Of a stretch of 64,000 bases of DNA, positions 1-8,789 are shown in pieces (position 1 is the first letter of the stretch; each line of letters starts with the position of its first letter). The notes beneath the pieces are model-generated. The model searched no databases, was not told the origin of the DNA, and saw only the letters and a program-made list of their open reading frames with translations. Both the position numbers and the translations under genes were made by a program. Source of the DNA: an uncultured Lachnospiraceae bacterium (GTDB lineage: Bacteria > Bacillota > Clostridia > Lachnospirales > Anaerotignaceae). The stretch covers positions 148,320 through 212,319 of the forward strand of contig CALWSU010000001.1 in the NCBI GenBank assembly GCA_944384295.1, written 5' to 3'.

Positions 1-494
1 CCTGCCAGCATAATCGTTGCGCCAAATTCCCCCATTGCACGCGCAAATGCCAAAATCACACCTGCCAAAATACCACTTTTGCAATTGGGCAATATCACGC
101 GAAATAAAATTTTCCATTCACCGGCACCCAATGTACGCGCCGCGTCCAGCAAACGAAAATCCATCTGTGCCATTGCTCCTCTTACCGCACGATACAGCAA
201 TGGAAAAGAAACTACAAAAGCTGCCGCAATTGCACCACGCACCGAAAACAGAAAAGGCAGCCCGATTTCATTACAAAAACGACCAATTGGGCTATTTTTT
301 CCAAATACAATCAACAGAAAAAAGCCTGTTACCGTAGGCGGCAAAACGAGAGGCAAAGTCAAAACCGTATCCACCAATGGGCGCAATCTATGTAATTTCA
401 TAGCGCCATATGCACACGCAATTCCAAATAATACAGAAAATAGCGTTGCACAAACTGCAACTTGTATGGAAATCCAAAGAGGGGATAAATCCAT
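1..494 (-). CDS. modB: Molybdate ABC transporter permease ModB (partial)
   Basis: Inner part of the molybdate uptake transporter: ModB forms the membrane channel that receives molybdate from ModA and is driven by ModC. The ATG at 494 follows a GGAGGG-type ribosome binding site, and the frame stays open to the left edge, so the C-terminus and any modC lie outside the window. About 164 residues are visible, with hydrophobic segments near residues 10-30 and 42-65 and the permease EAA-like loop (AARTLGAGEWKILFRVILP). The gene lies 15 bases after modA on the same strand and is the last visible gene of the molybdenum-selenium operon. The family assignment is firm from the loop and the neighbour. 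Substrate (molybdate rather than tungstate) is inferred from the cofactor genes alongside. Confidence 0.93.
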   Translation of the reverse strand, partial: MDLSPLWISIQVAVCATLFSVLFGIACAYGAMKLHRLRPLVDTVLTLPLVLPPTVTGFFLLIVFGKNSPIGRFCNEIGLPFLFSVRGAIAAAFVVSFPLLYRAVRGAMAQMDFRLLDAARTLGAGEWKILFRVILPNCKSGILAGVILAFARAMGEFGATIMLA

Positions 495-509
495 GATATT
501 TCCCTCCGT

Positions 510-1337
510 TTATTGTGCGATACAAGTAAAGCCATAAGATGTAAAGGCTTCTTTTGCTTCCTCACTGCATAAATAGTCTAAAAATGCTTGTGCTTGTTCT
601 GGATTTGTGCTAGATTGTACCACTGCTGCTGGATATAATACCTGTGGTGCGTCTTCTGGCGCGGCACAAATCACCTGTATTTTATCACTTGTCTTGGCAT
701 CGGTTGCATATACCACACCACAATCTACTTCACCTGTTTCTACCCATGCCAAAACTTCACGTACATTACTTGCAAATACTGCTTGTTTTTGTACTTCGTC
801 CCAAATGCCTAGATTTTCAAAAATCTGCATCGCATATTTTCCTGCGGGTACACTTTCTGCTTCTCCTAACGCAATACGAGGATTGCTGTCTAAAATTTCT
901 GCAAATCCAGTCACTTTCGTTTCACCTGCCGGCGCAATCAGTACAATTTCATTTTGCAGCATATCTTTTCTGGTGGCAGAATCAATCAGCCCTTGTTCTT
1001 CCAAAGCATCCATATTGCTTTCGGCAGCAGAAAAGAATAAATCCACAGGCGCGCCTTCTTCAATTTGTGCTTGCAGTGCACCACTACCACCAAATGTAAA
1101 AGAAATATCGACTTCTGGGTGTTCTGTTTCATATTGCGCGGCTAATTCTTCCATAACATCTGTTAGGCTTGCCGCTGCGGAGACTGTCAATGCAACCGGT
1201 TCTGTTTGTGTGGTTTGTTCTGTTTGTTCCGCTTTGTCTGTCTGGTCTGCTGTGCTTTCCTGTGTGGTACAACCTGCCAAGCTGCCTATTGCCAACAATG
1301 CCGCCATGATAACCCCTATAAAATACTGTTTTTTCAT
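510..1337 (-). CDS. modA: Molybdate-binding lipoprotein ModA
   Basis: Extracellular solute-binding protein that captures molybdate for ModB/ModC. The ATG at 1337 is preceded by a perfect AGGAGG and overlaps the last bases of the upstream MogA/MoaB gene. Upstream in-frame starts would lack this site. The 275-residue product begins with a lysine-rich signal peptide and a lipobox (SLAGC), so it should be anchored to the outer face of the membrane. A Thr/Glu/Gln-rich linker follows, then the ModA fold with the family motifs VSAAASLTDVMEEL, TFGGSGALQAQIEEGAP and FFSAAE. Tungstate binding cannot be excluded. Confidence 0.95.
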   Translation of the reverse strand: MKKQYFIGVIMAALLAIGSLAGCTTQESTADQTDKAEQTEQTTQTEPVALTVSAAASLTDVMEELAAQYETEHPEVDISFTFGGSGALQAQIEEGAPVDLFFSAAESNMDALEEQGLIDSATRKDMLQNEIVLIAPAGETKVTGFAEILDSNPRIALGEAESVPAGKYAMQIFENLGIWDEVQKQAVFASNVREVLAWVETGEVDCGVVYATDAKTSDKIQVICAAPEDAPQVLYPAAVVQSSTNPEQAQAFLDYLCSEEAKEAFTSYGFTCIAQ

Positions 1338-1837
1338 GCTTTTTCCTCCTGACTTGCACATTCTCTGGTATGATTTGTTAAAATATCTAAGCCATGCCGT
1401 AATGCAGGCAAAATGCAACTCAAATTTTCTTTGACACCCTTTGGACTTCCAGGCAAATTCACAATCAAAGTTTGCGCACGAATCACAGACACCCCACGAC
1501 TGAGCATTGCTCTTGGCGTAATTTGCATAGAATATGCACGCATGGCTTCACTCAGCCCTGGTACCTGTTTTTGCGCAATCTCCAAAGTTGCTTCTGGCGT
1601 ACAATCTCTTGGAGCAAATCCCGTGCCACCGGTCGTTAAAATCAAATCTGCCAAATTTTCATCGCAAATCTTACGCATTGTTTCGGCTAATTGCATTTGT
1701 TCATCAGGCAGTATTTTCTGAATGATTACTTGATAACCGGCTTGCTCCATCATTTCCTTTGCAACTGCGCCGCTGACATCTTCACGCAGCCCTGCCGCTC
1801 CTTTGTCACTTGCTGTTAAAATCGCTACACGATACAA
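1334..1837 (-). CDS. MogA/MoaB-family molybdopterin adenylyltransferase
   Basis: Probable molybdopterin adenylyltransferase, which activates molybdopterin with ATP before metal insertion. The 167-residue protein carries the family signatures TTGGTGFAPRDCTPEAT (near residues 68-84) and NLPGSPKG (near 128-135), which form the molybdopterin-binding site. Its length matches single-domain MogA/MoaB proteins. It overlaps the MOSC gene upstream by about 30 bases and the modA start downstream by 4, so the three are probably translationally coupled. MogA and MoaB are hard to separate by eye. With a MoeA-like insertase in the same operon, the MogA-type role is the likely one. Confidence 0.92.
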   Translation of the reverse strand: MYRVAILTASDKGAAGLREDVSGAVAKEMMEQAGYQVIIQKILPDEQMQLAETMRKICDENLADLILTTGGTGFAPRDCTPEATLEIAQKQVPGLSEAMRAYSMQITPRAMLSRGVSVIRAQTLIVNLPGSPKGVKENLSCILPALRHGLDILTNHTRECASQEEKA

Positions 1838-2258
1838 TTTCCATCACATCTCCTACTTTTACGATACCGCCTTGCAGCACTCTTGCAAAAACACCCTCAC
1901 GCGGCATGATACAATCCCCTATCGCATGAAAGATTTCACAATGGCTATGACATTCTTTTCCAATTTGTGTAATCTCCAATAAAACATTTTGACAACGCAG
2001 TTTTGTACCAACTGGCAACATTTTAAAATCAATCCCAGAAACCAGTAAATTTTCTCCAAAAGCACCAGCTTCCACTTGGATTCCTTTTTGCTCAAATTCT
2101 TTGACACGTTCATAAGAAAGCAAACTTACCTGTCTATGCCAATTTCCAGCATGTGCATCACCTTCCAAACCAAAGTTTTCTAAAATTCGTACTTGAGGCA
2201 ATGCCTTTTTTTGTGTACCACGTTTTTCGCTGATACAAACCGCTTGTATTTTTCCCAT
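1806..2258 (-). CDS. MOSC domain-containing protein
   Basis: A 150-residue single-domain MOSC protein. MOSC domains are sulfur-carrier modules related to molybdenum cofactor sulfurase C-termini. In clostridia a stand-alone or MogA-fused MOSC protein is common in Moco operons, and its exact reaction is not settled. The start at 2258 (MGKIQ) has a perfect AGGAGG seven bases upstream and lies just after the moaA stop. A longer frame would overlap moaA. Recognisable features are GLEGDAHAG near residue 34, the GAFGENLLVSG loop and a GKECHSHC segment containing the conserved MOSC cysteine. It overlaps the following MogA/MoaB gene. Confidence 0.9.
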   Translation of the reverse strand: MGKIQAVCISEKRGTQKKALPQVRILENFGLEGDAHAGNWHRQVSLLSYERVKEFEQKGIQVEAGAFGENLLVSGIDFKMLPVGTKLRCQNVLLEITQIGKECHSHCEIFHAIGDCIMPREGVFARVLQGGIVKVGDVMEIVSCSDFNSK

Positions 2259-2260
2259 AC

Positions 2261-3217
2261 TCAACCTCCTATCCGCCACATGGGGCGGCTTTCATCCGTG
2301 CTATGTCCATCTTTTGGTTTCTGCTGTACTGCTTCTTGCAGTATGGTCTTGATTTGTTCTGCTTGATTTCCAGCACGCAACAAAGCGCGTAAATCCAAAT
2401 CCGCAGGGTGATGCAGACACAGCTTCAGTTTTCCGTCTGCGGTAACACGAATCCGATTGCATTGGTGACAAAAGCTATGGCTCATCGGACTAATCAAGCC
2501 AATACTTCCACAAAACGCATCATTTTGATAATAGATTGCAGGTCCGTCTTTTTTGTCTGGCTCTTGCTGTACAAAATCGCCGTATCTTTCTTGGAACTGC
2601 TGCAAAATCTTATCATTCGCAATTGGCTGAAATTTCGCGCCTTCTCCCAAAGGCATCATCTCAATAAACCGTACCTCTATGGGATATTGTTCTGCCAATT
2701 CTGCCAATTGCCAAAGCGCTGCTTCATTTTCTCCCACAACAGGAACACAATTTACCTTGACTGGCAGTCCTACACTACCACATGCAGACAAACCTTCTAA
2801 TGCTTCTGCCAATACATCTCTTCCAGTTAAACGGCAATAACTTTCCCTTTCCAAACTATCTATACTGATATTGACACCCGCCAATCCAGCTAATTTTAAT
2901 TTTTTTGCAACCTTTGCCAAACCAACTCCATTACTGGTCATGACAACTTTTTCTATATTTGGAATTTGTGATATTTTATGCACCAAAGATACGACATCTG
3001 GACGCATCAGCGGCTCCCCGCCTGTGATTCTGATTTTGCGAATCCCTGCTTGTGCCGCACCTTGACAAAGGCGTTCCCATTCCTCTATGGTCAGCAACTC
3101 AGATTCTGGCAAAAATTGCTGCTGTTCTTCTGCCATACAGTACACACAACGCAGATTACAACGGTCTGTAATGGAAATACGCATATAATCAATCGTTCTT
3201 CCAAATTTATCTTGCAT
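2261..3217 (-). CDS. moaA: GTP 3',8-cyclase MoaA (radical SAM)
   Basis: First enzyme of molybdopterin synthesis; it converts GTP to 3',8-cyclo-dihydro-GTP, which MoaC turns into cPMP. With the start at 3217 (MQDKFGR) the protein has 318 residues, the usual length. The radical SAM cluster is C20-X3-C24-X2-C27 (CNLRCVYC) and the second C-terminal cluster is visible as FCHQCNRIR followed by LKLCLHHP. The sequence ends in Gly-Gly, as active MoaA proteins do. A longer frame from 3253 is open but would overlap moaC by 47 bases. The chosen ATG has AGGAG nine bases upstream, lies inside the moaC 3' end and implies coupled translation with moaC. Confidence 0.96.
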   Translation of the reverse strand: MQDKFGRTIDYMRISITDRCNLRCVYCMAEEQQQFLPESELLTIEEWERLCQGAAQAGIRKIRITGGEPLMRPDVVSLVHKISQIPNIEKVVMTSNGVGLAKVAKKLKLAGLAGVNISIDSLERESYCRLTGRDVLAEALEGLSACGSVGLPVKVNCVPVVGENEAALWQLAELAEQYPIEVRFIEMMPLGEGAKFQPIANDKILQQFQERYGDFVQQEPDKKDGPAIYYQNDAFCGSIGLISPMSHSFCHQCNRIRVTADGKLKLCLHHPADLDLRALLRAGNQAEQIKTILQEAVQQKPKDGHSTDESRPMWRIGG

Positions 3218-3686
3218 ATACATAATCTCCTGTTTTGCCACCGCTTTTTTCATACAAACGAATTTCTGTCATCACCATAGCGCGATCCATCGCTTTACAC
3301 ATATCATAAATGGTAAGCAAAGCGACTTGCACTCCTGTCAAGGCTTCCATTTCTACACCAGTTTTTCCAACTGTTTTCACCAAACAAGAAGCTTCGATTT
3401 CACAACTTTCTTCCAGCAAATCAAAATCAATACTACATTTTGTCAAAGCCAGCATATGGCAAAGCGGAATCCATTCCCATGTACGTTTTGCAGCCATGAT
3501 ACCAGCCGTTCTGGCAACTCCTAATACATCGCCTTTTGCCATAGTGCCCGCTTTGACTTTCTCAAATACTGCACGCTGCATACGAATCCGTCCTTTTGCA
3601 ATTGCAATTCGTTCTGTGGATTCTTTTTCACTCACATCAACCATTACCGCATTTCCTTTTTCGTCAAAATGCGTCAAATCCTGCAT
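3207..3686 (-). CDS. moaC: Cyclic pyranopterin monophosphate synthase MoaC
   Basis: Completes cPMP formation from the MoaA product. The 159-residue frame starts at the ATG at 3686 ([11 protein letters not shown]) behind a GGAGATGAGA ribosome binding site; the open frame extends further upstream but without a better site. Diagnostic MoaC motifs are [14 protein letters not shown] near the N-terminus, [22 protein letters not shown] and the KAMDRAM catalytic segment. The gene overlaps moaA by 11 bases, so MoaC and MoaA are made from one message in a fixed order. Confidence 0.96.
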   Translation of the reverse strand: MQDLTHFDEKGNAVMVDVSEKESTERIAIAKGRIRMQRAVFEKVKAGTMAKGDVLGVARTAGIMAAKRTWEWIPLCHMLALTKCSIDFDLLEESCEIEASCLVKTVGKTGVEMEALTGVQVALLTIYDMCKAMDRAMVMTEIRLYEKSGGKTGDYVYAR

Positions 3687-3700
3687 ATTCTCATCTCCTT

Positions 3701-4723
3701 TTACTGTCCAAAACCGCAGTTTGGATATGTGCAGACCTTGCAGTTTTGGCATTGTCCACCATGTGCCAACAAAACAAAATCTCTTTTTTGCAGACGTTCT
3801 CCTGTCAAAAGACGTGGCACCACCAAATCAAATACGGTACGTTTGCTGTACATCACACACCCAGGCAAACCGACAATCGGTTTCCCTTGTACATATGCCA
3901 ATAAAAACATGGCGCCAGGCAATACTGGAGTACCATATGTGATGACTTCTCCGCCACATGCACGAATGGCAGAAGGTGTCATATCATCAGGATCTACCGA
4001 CATACCACCAGTGACCTGTACCATATCTGCGCCTTGTTCCAAAAAATCCAAAATCGCCTTTGTAATGGCTTCTGGTTCATCTCCTGGAAATACTTGACCT
4101 AGTATAGACGCACCGACCTCTTTCGCTTTTTCTTCCAACACAGGATAAAATTGGTCTGCAATTCTACCGGACGCAATTTCGGAACCAGTCGTCACAATCC
4201 CAATCTTCGCCGGACAAAATGGTTTTACAGCAATCAAAGGTTCTGTTTGCGCTGCGCAAATACTTTCAAAACGCTGCAAGATTTCTTCTTTTACTGCAAG
4301 CGGAATCACTCTGGTTCCTGCCAACAAAGTTCCTTTTGTGATACGCTTATTTCCATGTATAGTAGCAAAACAAATTTCATCTACCTCATTGACTGCATAT
4401 AATGCTTCCAGATTGATTTTCAGCACACCATCACAAGCGGCACGCAATTCGATTTTGCCCTCTTTGACTTCACTGCAAACAATGTTGTCTCCAACTGCCG
4501 CTTTTGTCATGCGCAATGCTGCATCATTTTCGTGTACATATCCTTTTTGTGTATCCCATACATAAATATGACGCTTTCCTAAATCCAATAATTTTTCAAT
4601 ATCTTCTTGTTGTATGATATGTCCTTTGGCAAACGCTCTGCCCTTGTACTTACCTGGTACGATTTCTGTAATATCATGGCACAGCACCATACCAACCGCA
4701 TCTTCTACCTTCACTTTTTCCAT
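3701..4723 (-). CDS. MoeA-like molybdopterin-binding protein with C-terminal Cys cluster
   Basis: A 340-residue protein of the MoeA/COG0303 superfamily found with yqeB, yedF and selD in clostridial selenium-dependent hydroxylase operons. The molybdopterin-binding core is visible as [10 protein letters not shown] (about residues 175-184), [14 protein letters not shown] and [15 protein letters not shown]. The tail adds [14 protein letters not shown], spaced like a small iron-sulfur or zinc site. It is shorter than canonical MoeA and differs in the N-terminal half, so it is probably not a plain molybdenum insertase; handling of the selenium-containing cofactor is my inference. The ATG at 4723 sits eight bases after AAAGGG. 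A GTG at 4732 is an alternative. Confidence 0.85.
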   Translation of the reverse strand: MEKVKVEDAVGMVLCHDITEIVPGKYKGRAFAKGHIIQQEDIEKLLDLGKRHIYVWDTQKGYVHENDAALRMTKAAVGDNIVCSEVKEGKIELRAACDGVLKINLEALYAVNEVDEICFATIHGNKRITKGTLLAGTRVIPLAVKEEILQRFESICAAQTEPLIAVKPFCPAKIGIVTTGSEIASGRIADQFYPVLEEKAKEVGASILGQVFPGDEPEAITKAILDFLEQGADMVQVTGGMSVDPDDMTPSAIRACGGEVITYGTPVLPGAMFLLAYVQGKPIVGLPGCVMYSKRTVFDLVVPRLLTGERLQKRDFVLLAHGGQCQNCKVCTYPNCGFGQ

Positions 4724-5529
4724 GTCCAACACCCTTTATTTCTCATCATAATTGCTTGTAATACACCGCCTGCAATACATCTTGCTTTATCTGAAATGGT
4801 GTAACAATTTTTCTGTTCGCTGATTCTTGGGTCAATATCTGCAATCTTAAAACCTTTTGTCACAGGGTAACCATCTCGCAGCAAACCACGCAACACACCG
4901 TCAATGCTGGCGTATACTGGCGTATTATCAATGGTTGCCAAAACCTGCCCTTTCTGCACAATATCGCCAATTTTGCTTTGATTGTATAAAATGCCAGCCT
5001 CTTGCGCATGCATCACACGCTCTTTCCCCACGCCAGCAATAACACCAGGAATCCCTGTGTTTTTCGCTGCACAACTTTCTGTGAATACACGTCCTAAATT
5101 GTGTCCGCGTTTTGTTTCTATAACCATATGTGCATCTACGCCAGCTGTAAATCCTGGACCTAACGCAATGACAGTATCTGCCATATCTAAAGTAGTACCT
5201 AAATTCTTTTTTGCTAAAATGGCATCAATCAAAACATATGGTTTCCAATTTTGTAATATTTGTGCTTCTGCATCACATAATATAGGAATTTTGCCTGCTT
5301 GCAATATCTCTTTTGCTTCTGTCAAATCTTGGGCGCGCTGTGCAGTGACACCTTCCACAGTCCAAGATTTTTCATATACTGCTTCAGAAAACGCAACATA
5401 TCGCCGTATGGCAGAGGGCTTTTCTGTTTCTAATACCAGCACTGAAAAGCCCGCCTGATATAATTGATATATCGTACCTGTTGCCAAATCTCCACCACCA
5501 CGTACCACAATTGGAAACACTTCTCTCAT
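4711..5529 (-). CDS. yqeB: Selenium-dependent molybdenum cofactor maturation protein YqeB
   Basis: Member of the EF2563/YqeB family, whose genes follow selenium-dependent molybdenum hydroxylases and selD across bacteria. Its biochemical step is not established. The start at 5529 (MREVFPIVVRGGGDLATG) follows AAGGTGA and gives 272 residues. The Gly-rich N-terminal Rossmann-like motif VVRGGGDLATG, the ALGPGFTAGVDAHMVIETKRGHNLGRV region and the GIPGV segment are the family hallmarks I recognise. It overlaps yedF by 4 bases and the MoeA-like gene by 13. This tight packing supports a joint role in cofactor maturation. Confidence 0.9.
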   Translation of the reverse strand: MREVFPIVVRGGGDLATGTIYQLYQAGFSVLVLETEKPSAIRRYVAFSEAVYEKSWTVEGVTAQRAQDLTEAKEILQAGKIPILCDAEAQILQNWKPYVLIDAILAKKNLGTTLDMADTVIALGPGFTAGVDAHMVIETKRGHNLGRVFTESCAAKNTGIPGVIAGVGKERVMHAQEAGILYNQSKIGDIVQKGQVLATIDNTPVYASIDGVLRGLLRDGYPVTKGFKIADIDPRISEQKNCYTISDKARCIAGGVLQAIMMRNKGCWTWKK

Positions 5530-6137
5530 GGACGAATCACCTTCCCCGCATTTGCCAAAATTTCCGCAATGCGGTACATATTTGTCACACTTCCAACTGC
5601 AAGTTTTTCTGATAAGCCATAGTGATTCAAGCATGTGCCACAAGTCAAAATTTCAACGCCCTGCGCTTCCATCAATTTCAAATCTGCTACTGTTTCTGCA
5701 CCTTCTACGGAAAGTTTTGCACCGCCATTATACAACAAAATTGTTTCGGGAAGATGCTCTTGTTCTGTCAAAGCATATACAAAACCTTTCATTAAGATAC
5801 GACCTAATACATCATCTCCATTCCCCATACAATCAGAGGACAATACCACAACAGTTTTTTGTTCTCTGTTATCTAGTATGCAAGACACCGTTTCGGATTG
5901 ATTTGCTGTTGTTTGACTATCTTCTGATATGGTAATGGTAACCGTATAACAATCTTCGCTTTGTTTTTCGCTACTGTACTGCATTTTTTTCTGTTCTGCC
6001 ATTTTGCACAGATTTTGTACAGCAATCGCATTATCTACCAATACTGTCACACTGCCCTCTTTCATGGTATCCAATACTTTTTTTGTTTCAATCACAGGCA
6101 AAGGACAAGTTTTTCCTCTGGCATCAATTCTTTCCAT
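5526..6137 (-). CDS. yedF: Selenium metabolism protein YedF (TusA-DsrE fusion)
   Basis: A 203-residue two-domain protein. Residues 1-70 form a TusA-like sulfurtransferase domain with the catalytic CPLP motif at C11, the residue that would carry persulfide or perselenide. The second half (from about residue 95, VVVLSSDCMGNGDDVLGRILMKG) is DsrE-like and contains ILTCGTCLNHYG. This architecture is typical of the YedF family linked to selD. A selenium-delivery role for SelD or the hydroxylase cofactor is the accepted guess, not proven. It lies between selD (10-base gap) and yqeB (4-base overlap). Confidence 0.9.
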   Translation of the reverse strand: MERIDARGKTCPLPVIETKKVLDTMKEGSVTVLVDNAIAVQNLCKMAEQKKMQYSSEKQSEDCYTVTITISEDSQTTANQSETVSCILDNREQKTVVVLSSDCMGNGDDVLGRILMKGFVYALTEQEHLPETILLYNGGAKLSVEGAETVADLKLMEAQGVEILTCGTCLNHYGLSEKLAVGSVTNMYRIAEILANAGKVIRP

Positions 6138-6147
6138 AAATATCCTC

Positions 6148-7179
6148 CTATCGTACCAAAATACTTTGTTTTTCTTTTTTTAACACGCGTCCAATGATAC
6201 CACACGGCAAACCAAGTGCCTGTATCTCTTGCAAGGCTTGTTGCGCTTCTTCTTTCGGCAAACTTGCTAACAATCCGCCTGAAGTTTGAGGGTCAAACAG
6301 AAGCTCCTCCATCGCAAATGGTACGCCTTGAAATTCTACCAAATCCTCTACATGATTCCGATTACGCTGTGCTGCTGCTGTCAAATAAAACGCGTCGGCA
6401 TATGCCAGACTTTCTGGAATATGTGGGATACAAATACTATCCAGTTCTGCGCTATATCCCTTTGCTAACATTTCTTTGAGATGTCCCAAGAGTCCAAAGC
6501 CTGTCACATCAGTACAGCCATGTATCTGATATTTTCGTAAAATTTCAGAAGCATACTTATTTAATGTTGTCATAGAACGGATTGCTAAGTCATACGCCTC
6601 TTTTGATGCTTCTCCTATACGTGCCGCTGTACAAACCAACCCCACACCCAGAGGTTTTGTCAAAAGCAATACATCGTCTGCTTGTACGCCATCGTTTGAA
6701 AAAATATGCTGTGGGTGAATGGTACCCATCACAGACAGACCATATTTTACATCTGTATCTGCAATGGAATGACCACCAACTAGTACGCCACCTGCCTCTA
6801 ACACTTTTTCATTTCCACCTTGCATAATTTCTCCTAAAATCTGTAAATCCATCTTTTCAGGGAAACAGACAATATTCAAAGCTGTGCGCACTTCTCCACC
6901 CATTGCATAAATATCACTTAATGCATTGGCTGCGGCAATTTGTCCAAAGGTATATGGGTCTTCTACCATAGGTGGAAAAAAATCCAAAGTTTGTACAATT
7001 GCAATTTCATCGGAAATACGATATACAGCCGCATCATCGGAACTTTCATATCCAATCAGCAAATTTTCGTCTTTGACATCAGGTTTTGGCAAACAAGATA
7101 ATACACGTTCTAACACGCCTGCACCCAATTTTGCAGTACAACCGCCGCCTTTACAAAATACAATTTCTTCTTGTTTCAC
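6148..7179 (-). CDS. selD: Selenide, water dikinase SelD
   Basis: Makes selenophosphate from selenide and ATP, the selenium donor for selenocysteine, selenouridine and the selenium-containing molybdenum cofactor. The 343-residue protein has the active-site Cys and Lys in GGGCTAKLG near the N-terminus; the position that is Sec in some homologues is an ordinary TGT Cys here. GGHSI, TKPLGVG and [13 protein letters not shown] are other family motifs. The start is a GTG overlapping the TGA of the ModE-like gene (GTGA), preceded by GAGGTGG. No selA, selB or selC is in the window, so which selenium use it serves cannot be read here. The operon favours the cofactor route. Confidence 0.95.
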   Translation of the reverse strand: MKQEEIVFCKGGGCTAKLGAGVLERVLSCLPKPDVKDENLLIGYESSDDAAVYRISDEIAIVQTLDFFPPMVEDPYTFGQIAAANALSDIYAMGGEVRTALNIVCFPEKMDLQILGEIMQGGNEKVLEAGGVLVGGHSIADTDVKYGLSVMGTIHPQHIFSNDGVQADDVLLLTKPLGVGLVCTAARIGEASKEAYDLAIRSMTTLNKYASEILRKYQIHGCTDVTGFGLLGHLKEMLAKGYSAELDSICIPHIPESLAYADAFYLTAAAQRNRNHVEDLVEFQGVPFAMEELLFDPQTSGGLLASLPKEEAQQALQEIQALGLPCGIIGRVLKKEKQSILVR

Positions 7180-7529
7180 CCTTCCACCTCATTTCCAAAA
7201 TATTTTTGATATAACACATTTACTTGCATTTGTGCTTCTTTTGAAAATGCAATATATTTTTGCATCATTTCCTTTCCTTGTGGCGTAATACGACTACCGC
7301 CACCATTTTTACCACCACTGGTACGTTCTGTTAATGCAAAGCCAAGTTCTTTCTCTGCTGTTTTTATCATTTTCCATGCCTTACTATATGCCAAACCCAT
7401 TTGGGAAGCAGCTTTCTGCATAGATCCATATTGCTCAATCCATTGCAACAAACACAATAGACCTGGACCAAATGCTTTTTCTTCTTTCCACAAACGTAAT
7501 GTCATTTTACAATACAATTTTTGTTGCAA
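7176..7529 (-). CDS. ModE-like winged-helix regulator
   Basis: A 117-residue one-domain regulator resembling the N-terminal DNA-binding half of ModE. It has the family pattern [37 protein letters not shown] and a Gly-rich wing ([16 protein letters not shown]). The molybdate-binding C-terminal domains of full ModE are absent, as in many clostridial versions. I place the start at the TTG at 7529, seven bases after GGAGG. The next ATG (7505) has no such site, and a frame running to 7586 would cover the operator. As first gene of the molybdenum-selenium operon, directly behind a palindrome, it probably controls its own operon. Confidence 0.85.
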   Translation of the reverse strand: MQQKLYCKMTLRLWKEEKAFGPGLLCLLQWIEQYGSMQKAASQMGLAYSKAWKMIKTAEKELGFALTERTSGGKNGGGSRITPQGKEMMQKYIAFSKEAQMQVNVLYQKYFGNEVEG

Positions 7530-7540
7530 TCTAACACCTC

Positions 7541-7564
7541 CGTTATTTTTTATAAAAAATAACG
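7541..7564. promoter_or_regulatory. Perfect palindrome, candidate ModE-type operator
   Basis: The arm CGTTATTTTTTA is followed directly by its exact reverse complement, a 24-bp perfect palindrome. The CGTTAT/ATAACG outer half-sites match what I remember of ModE operators. It lies between the extended -10 element at 7603-7611 and the ribosome binding site of the ModE-like gene, where a bound repressor would block transcription. Confidence 0.7.
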
Positions 7565-7602
7565 CTACCCAAAAAAGAAGCAGCATAATTTCTGCTGTTC
7601 GT

Positions 7603-7611
7603 AGTATATCA
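7603..7611 (-). promoter_or_regulatory. Extended -10 promoter of the molybdenum-selenium operon
   Basis: Read on the minus strand the site is TGATATACT, an extended -10 (TGnTATACT) about 75 bases before the TTG start of the ModE-like gene. No good -35 is present at 17 bases, which is tolerated with an extended -10. Confidence 0.5.
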
Positions 7612-7660
7612 AAAAAATATCGTTTTTTCTATATTTTTTCTATTTTCAAATAAACAGAAA

Positions 7661-7697
7661 AAAACAGATATATGGACAAATTCCATATATCTGTTTT
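7661..7697 (-). terminator. Terminator after the small lipoprotein gene
   Basis: Arms AAAACAGATATATGG and CCATATATCTGTTTT are exact complements around a 7-base loop, and the minus-strand transcript continues into a run of T. It ends the lipoprotein transcript before the molybdenum-selenium operon promoter. Confidence 0.85.
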
Positions 7698-7723
7698 ACT
7701 AAAATCACATAGAATCAAACAGA

Positions 7724-8083
7724 TTACTGTTGTTTTTCAAAAACAAACTGTACGCCATCTTGTTCCAGTACCAAAGTTGCATCTGTTTTTGTCAATGCTA
7801 CTGTACCGCTGGCATCTGTAATTTCTACGCCTGTTTCTGTTTCTGTCCAGTCTGCTTCGCCAGTCTGTCCCATCAGATCATAGCTTGCTTTACCATCTGC
7901 TTTGAATTCCAATGTAGATGTACCTACTTCATCTGGGCTGATTGTGATACCCTGTGCGACATAAGAAGTGCAATCCCAAACACCTACATATTCGCTTTCT
8001 GACATGTCTGTACCGCCGCCACAAGCTGCTAATGACACCATCATAACCAGTGCTGCACAAAGCGCAAACATTTTCCGAAACAT
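7724..8083 (-). CDS. Small secreted lipoprotein, function unknown
   Basis: A 119-residue predicted lipoprotein. The N-terminus is a signal peptide ending in the lipobox SLAAC, so the mature protein would start at the Cys and be tethered outside the cell. The remaining ~95 residues look like a small beta-sandwich of the kind YVGVWDCTSY ... LEFKADGKASYDLMG ... LVLEQDGVQFVFEKQ, as in lipocalin-like or DUF-type clostridial lipoproteins. No catalytic motif is visible. The start has GGAGGAATGAAGT before the ATG. It lies 25 bases after the AIM24 gene and may be cotranscribed with it. Confidence 0.8.
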   Translation of the reverse strand: MFRKMFALCAALVMMVSLAACGGGTDMSESEYVGVWDCTSYVAQGITISPDEVGTSTLEFKADGKASYDLMGQTGEADWTETETGVEITDASGTVALTKTDATLVLEQDGVQFVFEKQQ

Positions 8084-8108
8084 ACTTCATTCCTCCTCAA
8101 ATATAAAA

Positions 8109-8789
8109 TTAATTATTAGTGACCATGAAAGGTGCCAGCAATTCTGCAACATTACTAATTGGCATAGTTTGCAGTATAATTTTTCCAGGACCTTTCACTA
8201 TCGTGTTGAAAAGACCTTCGCCACCCAACAACATATTTTTGACACCTTTGACCGTTACCACTTCCATGGTACAGGTATCTTCCATTGCTGCCAAATAGCC
8301 GGTACTTACAACCAATTGTTGATTGGGCTGCAAATCGTATTCTACTGCATAACCATCAATTTCAATAAATGCTATTCCTTGACCGCTTAATTTCTGCATA
8401 ATAAACCCTTCGCCGCCAAAGAACCCCTTGCCTAGCTTTTCTTGAAAATGAATGGACAACTCTACGCCAGATTCCGAAGCCAAAAAAGCACTTTTTTGTA
8501 CGATCATAGATTTGCTTGGACTAATTTCCAAAGGCAAAATCGCACCAGGAAAACTGGAAGCAAAAGCAATCATACCATCGCCACCCTCGGCAGTATAATG
8601 ATTTTGGAATACAGAATCACCCGAAAAAAGTCTGCCAAACATTTTTTTCATACCGCCGCCAACGGTTTCCATTCTCATGTTTGGACTCATCCAACTCATA
8701 CTGCCACTTTCTGTAATCATCGTTTCCCCATTGTGTAATTCACATACTACAACAGGTAAATTGCCCCCTAGTATCTCATACTTCTTCAT
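8109..8789 (-). CDS. AIM24 / TIGR00266 family protein
   Basis: A 226-residue member of the AIM24 family (TIGR00266 type), a conserved beta-helix-like protein of unsettled function, named after a yeast mitochondrial protein. Recognisable features are the N-terminal repeats ITESGSMSWMSPNMRMET with GGGMKKMFGRLFSGDS, then EGGDGMIAFASSFPG, and the C-terminal GGEGLFNTIVKGPGKIILQT. There is no signal peptide or membrane segment. The ATG follows AAGGGGATTGG. It precedes the lipoprotein gene on the same strand. Confidence 0.88.
   Translation of the reverse strand: MKKYEILGGNLPVVVCELHNGETMITESGSMSWMSPNMRMETVGGGMKKMFGRLFSGDSVFQNHYTAEGGDGMIAFASSFPGAILPLEISPSKSMIVQKSAFLASESGVELSIHFQEKLGKGFFGGEGFIMQKLSGQGIAFIEIDGYAVEYDLQPNQQLVVSTGYLAAMEDTCTMEVVTVKGVKNMLLGGEGLFNTIVKGPGKIILQTMPISNVAELLAPFMVTNN

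Noticed and set aside
607..1434. A 275-codon plus-strand frame opposite modA
   Set aside because: Antisense shadow of modA: Ser/Cys/Thr-rich, no ribosome binding site, no family resemblance.
6148..7179. A selenocysteine (in-frame TGA) in SelD
   Set aside because: The active-site codon is TGT (Cys) and the frame is continuous; no SECIS-like hairpin needs to be invoked.
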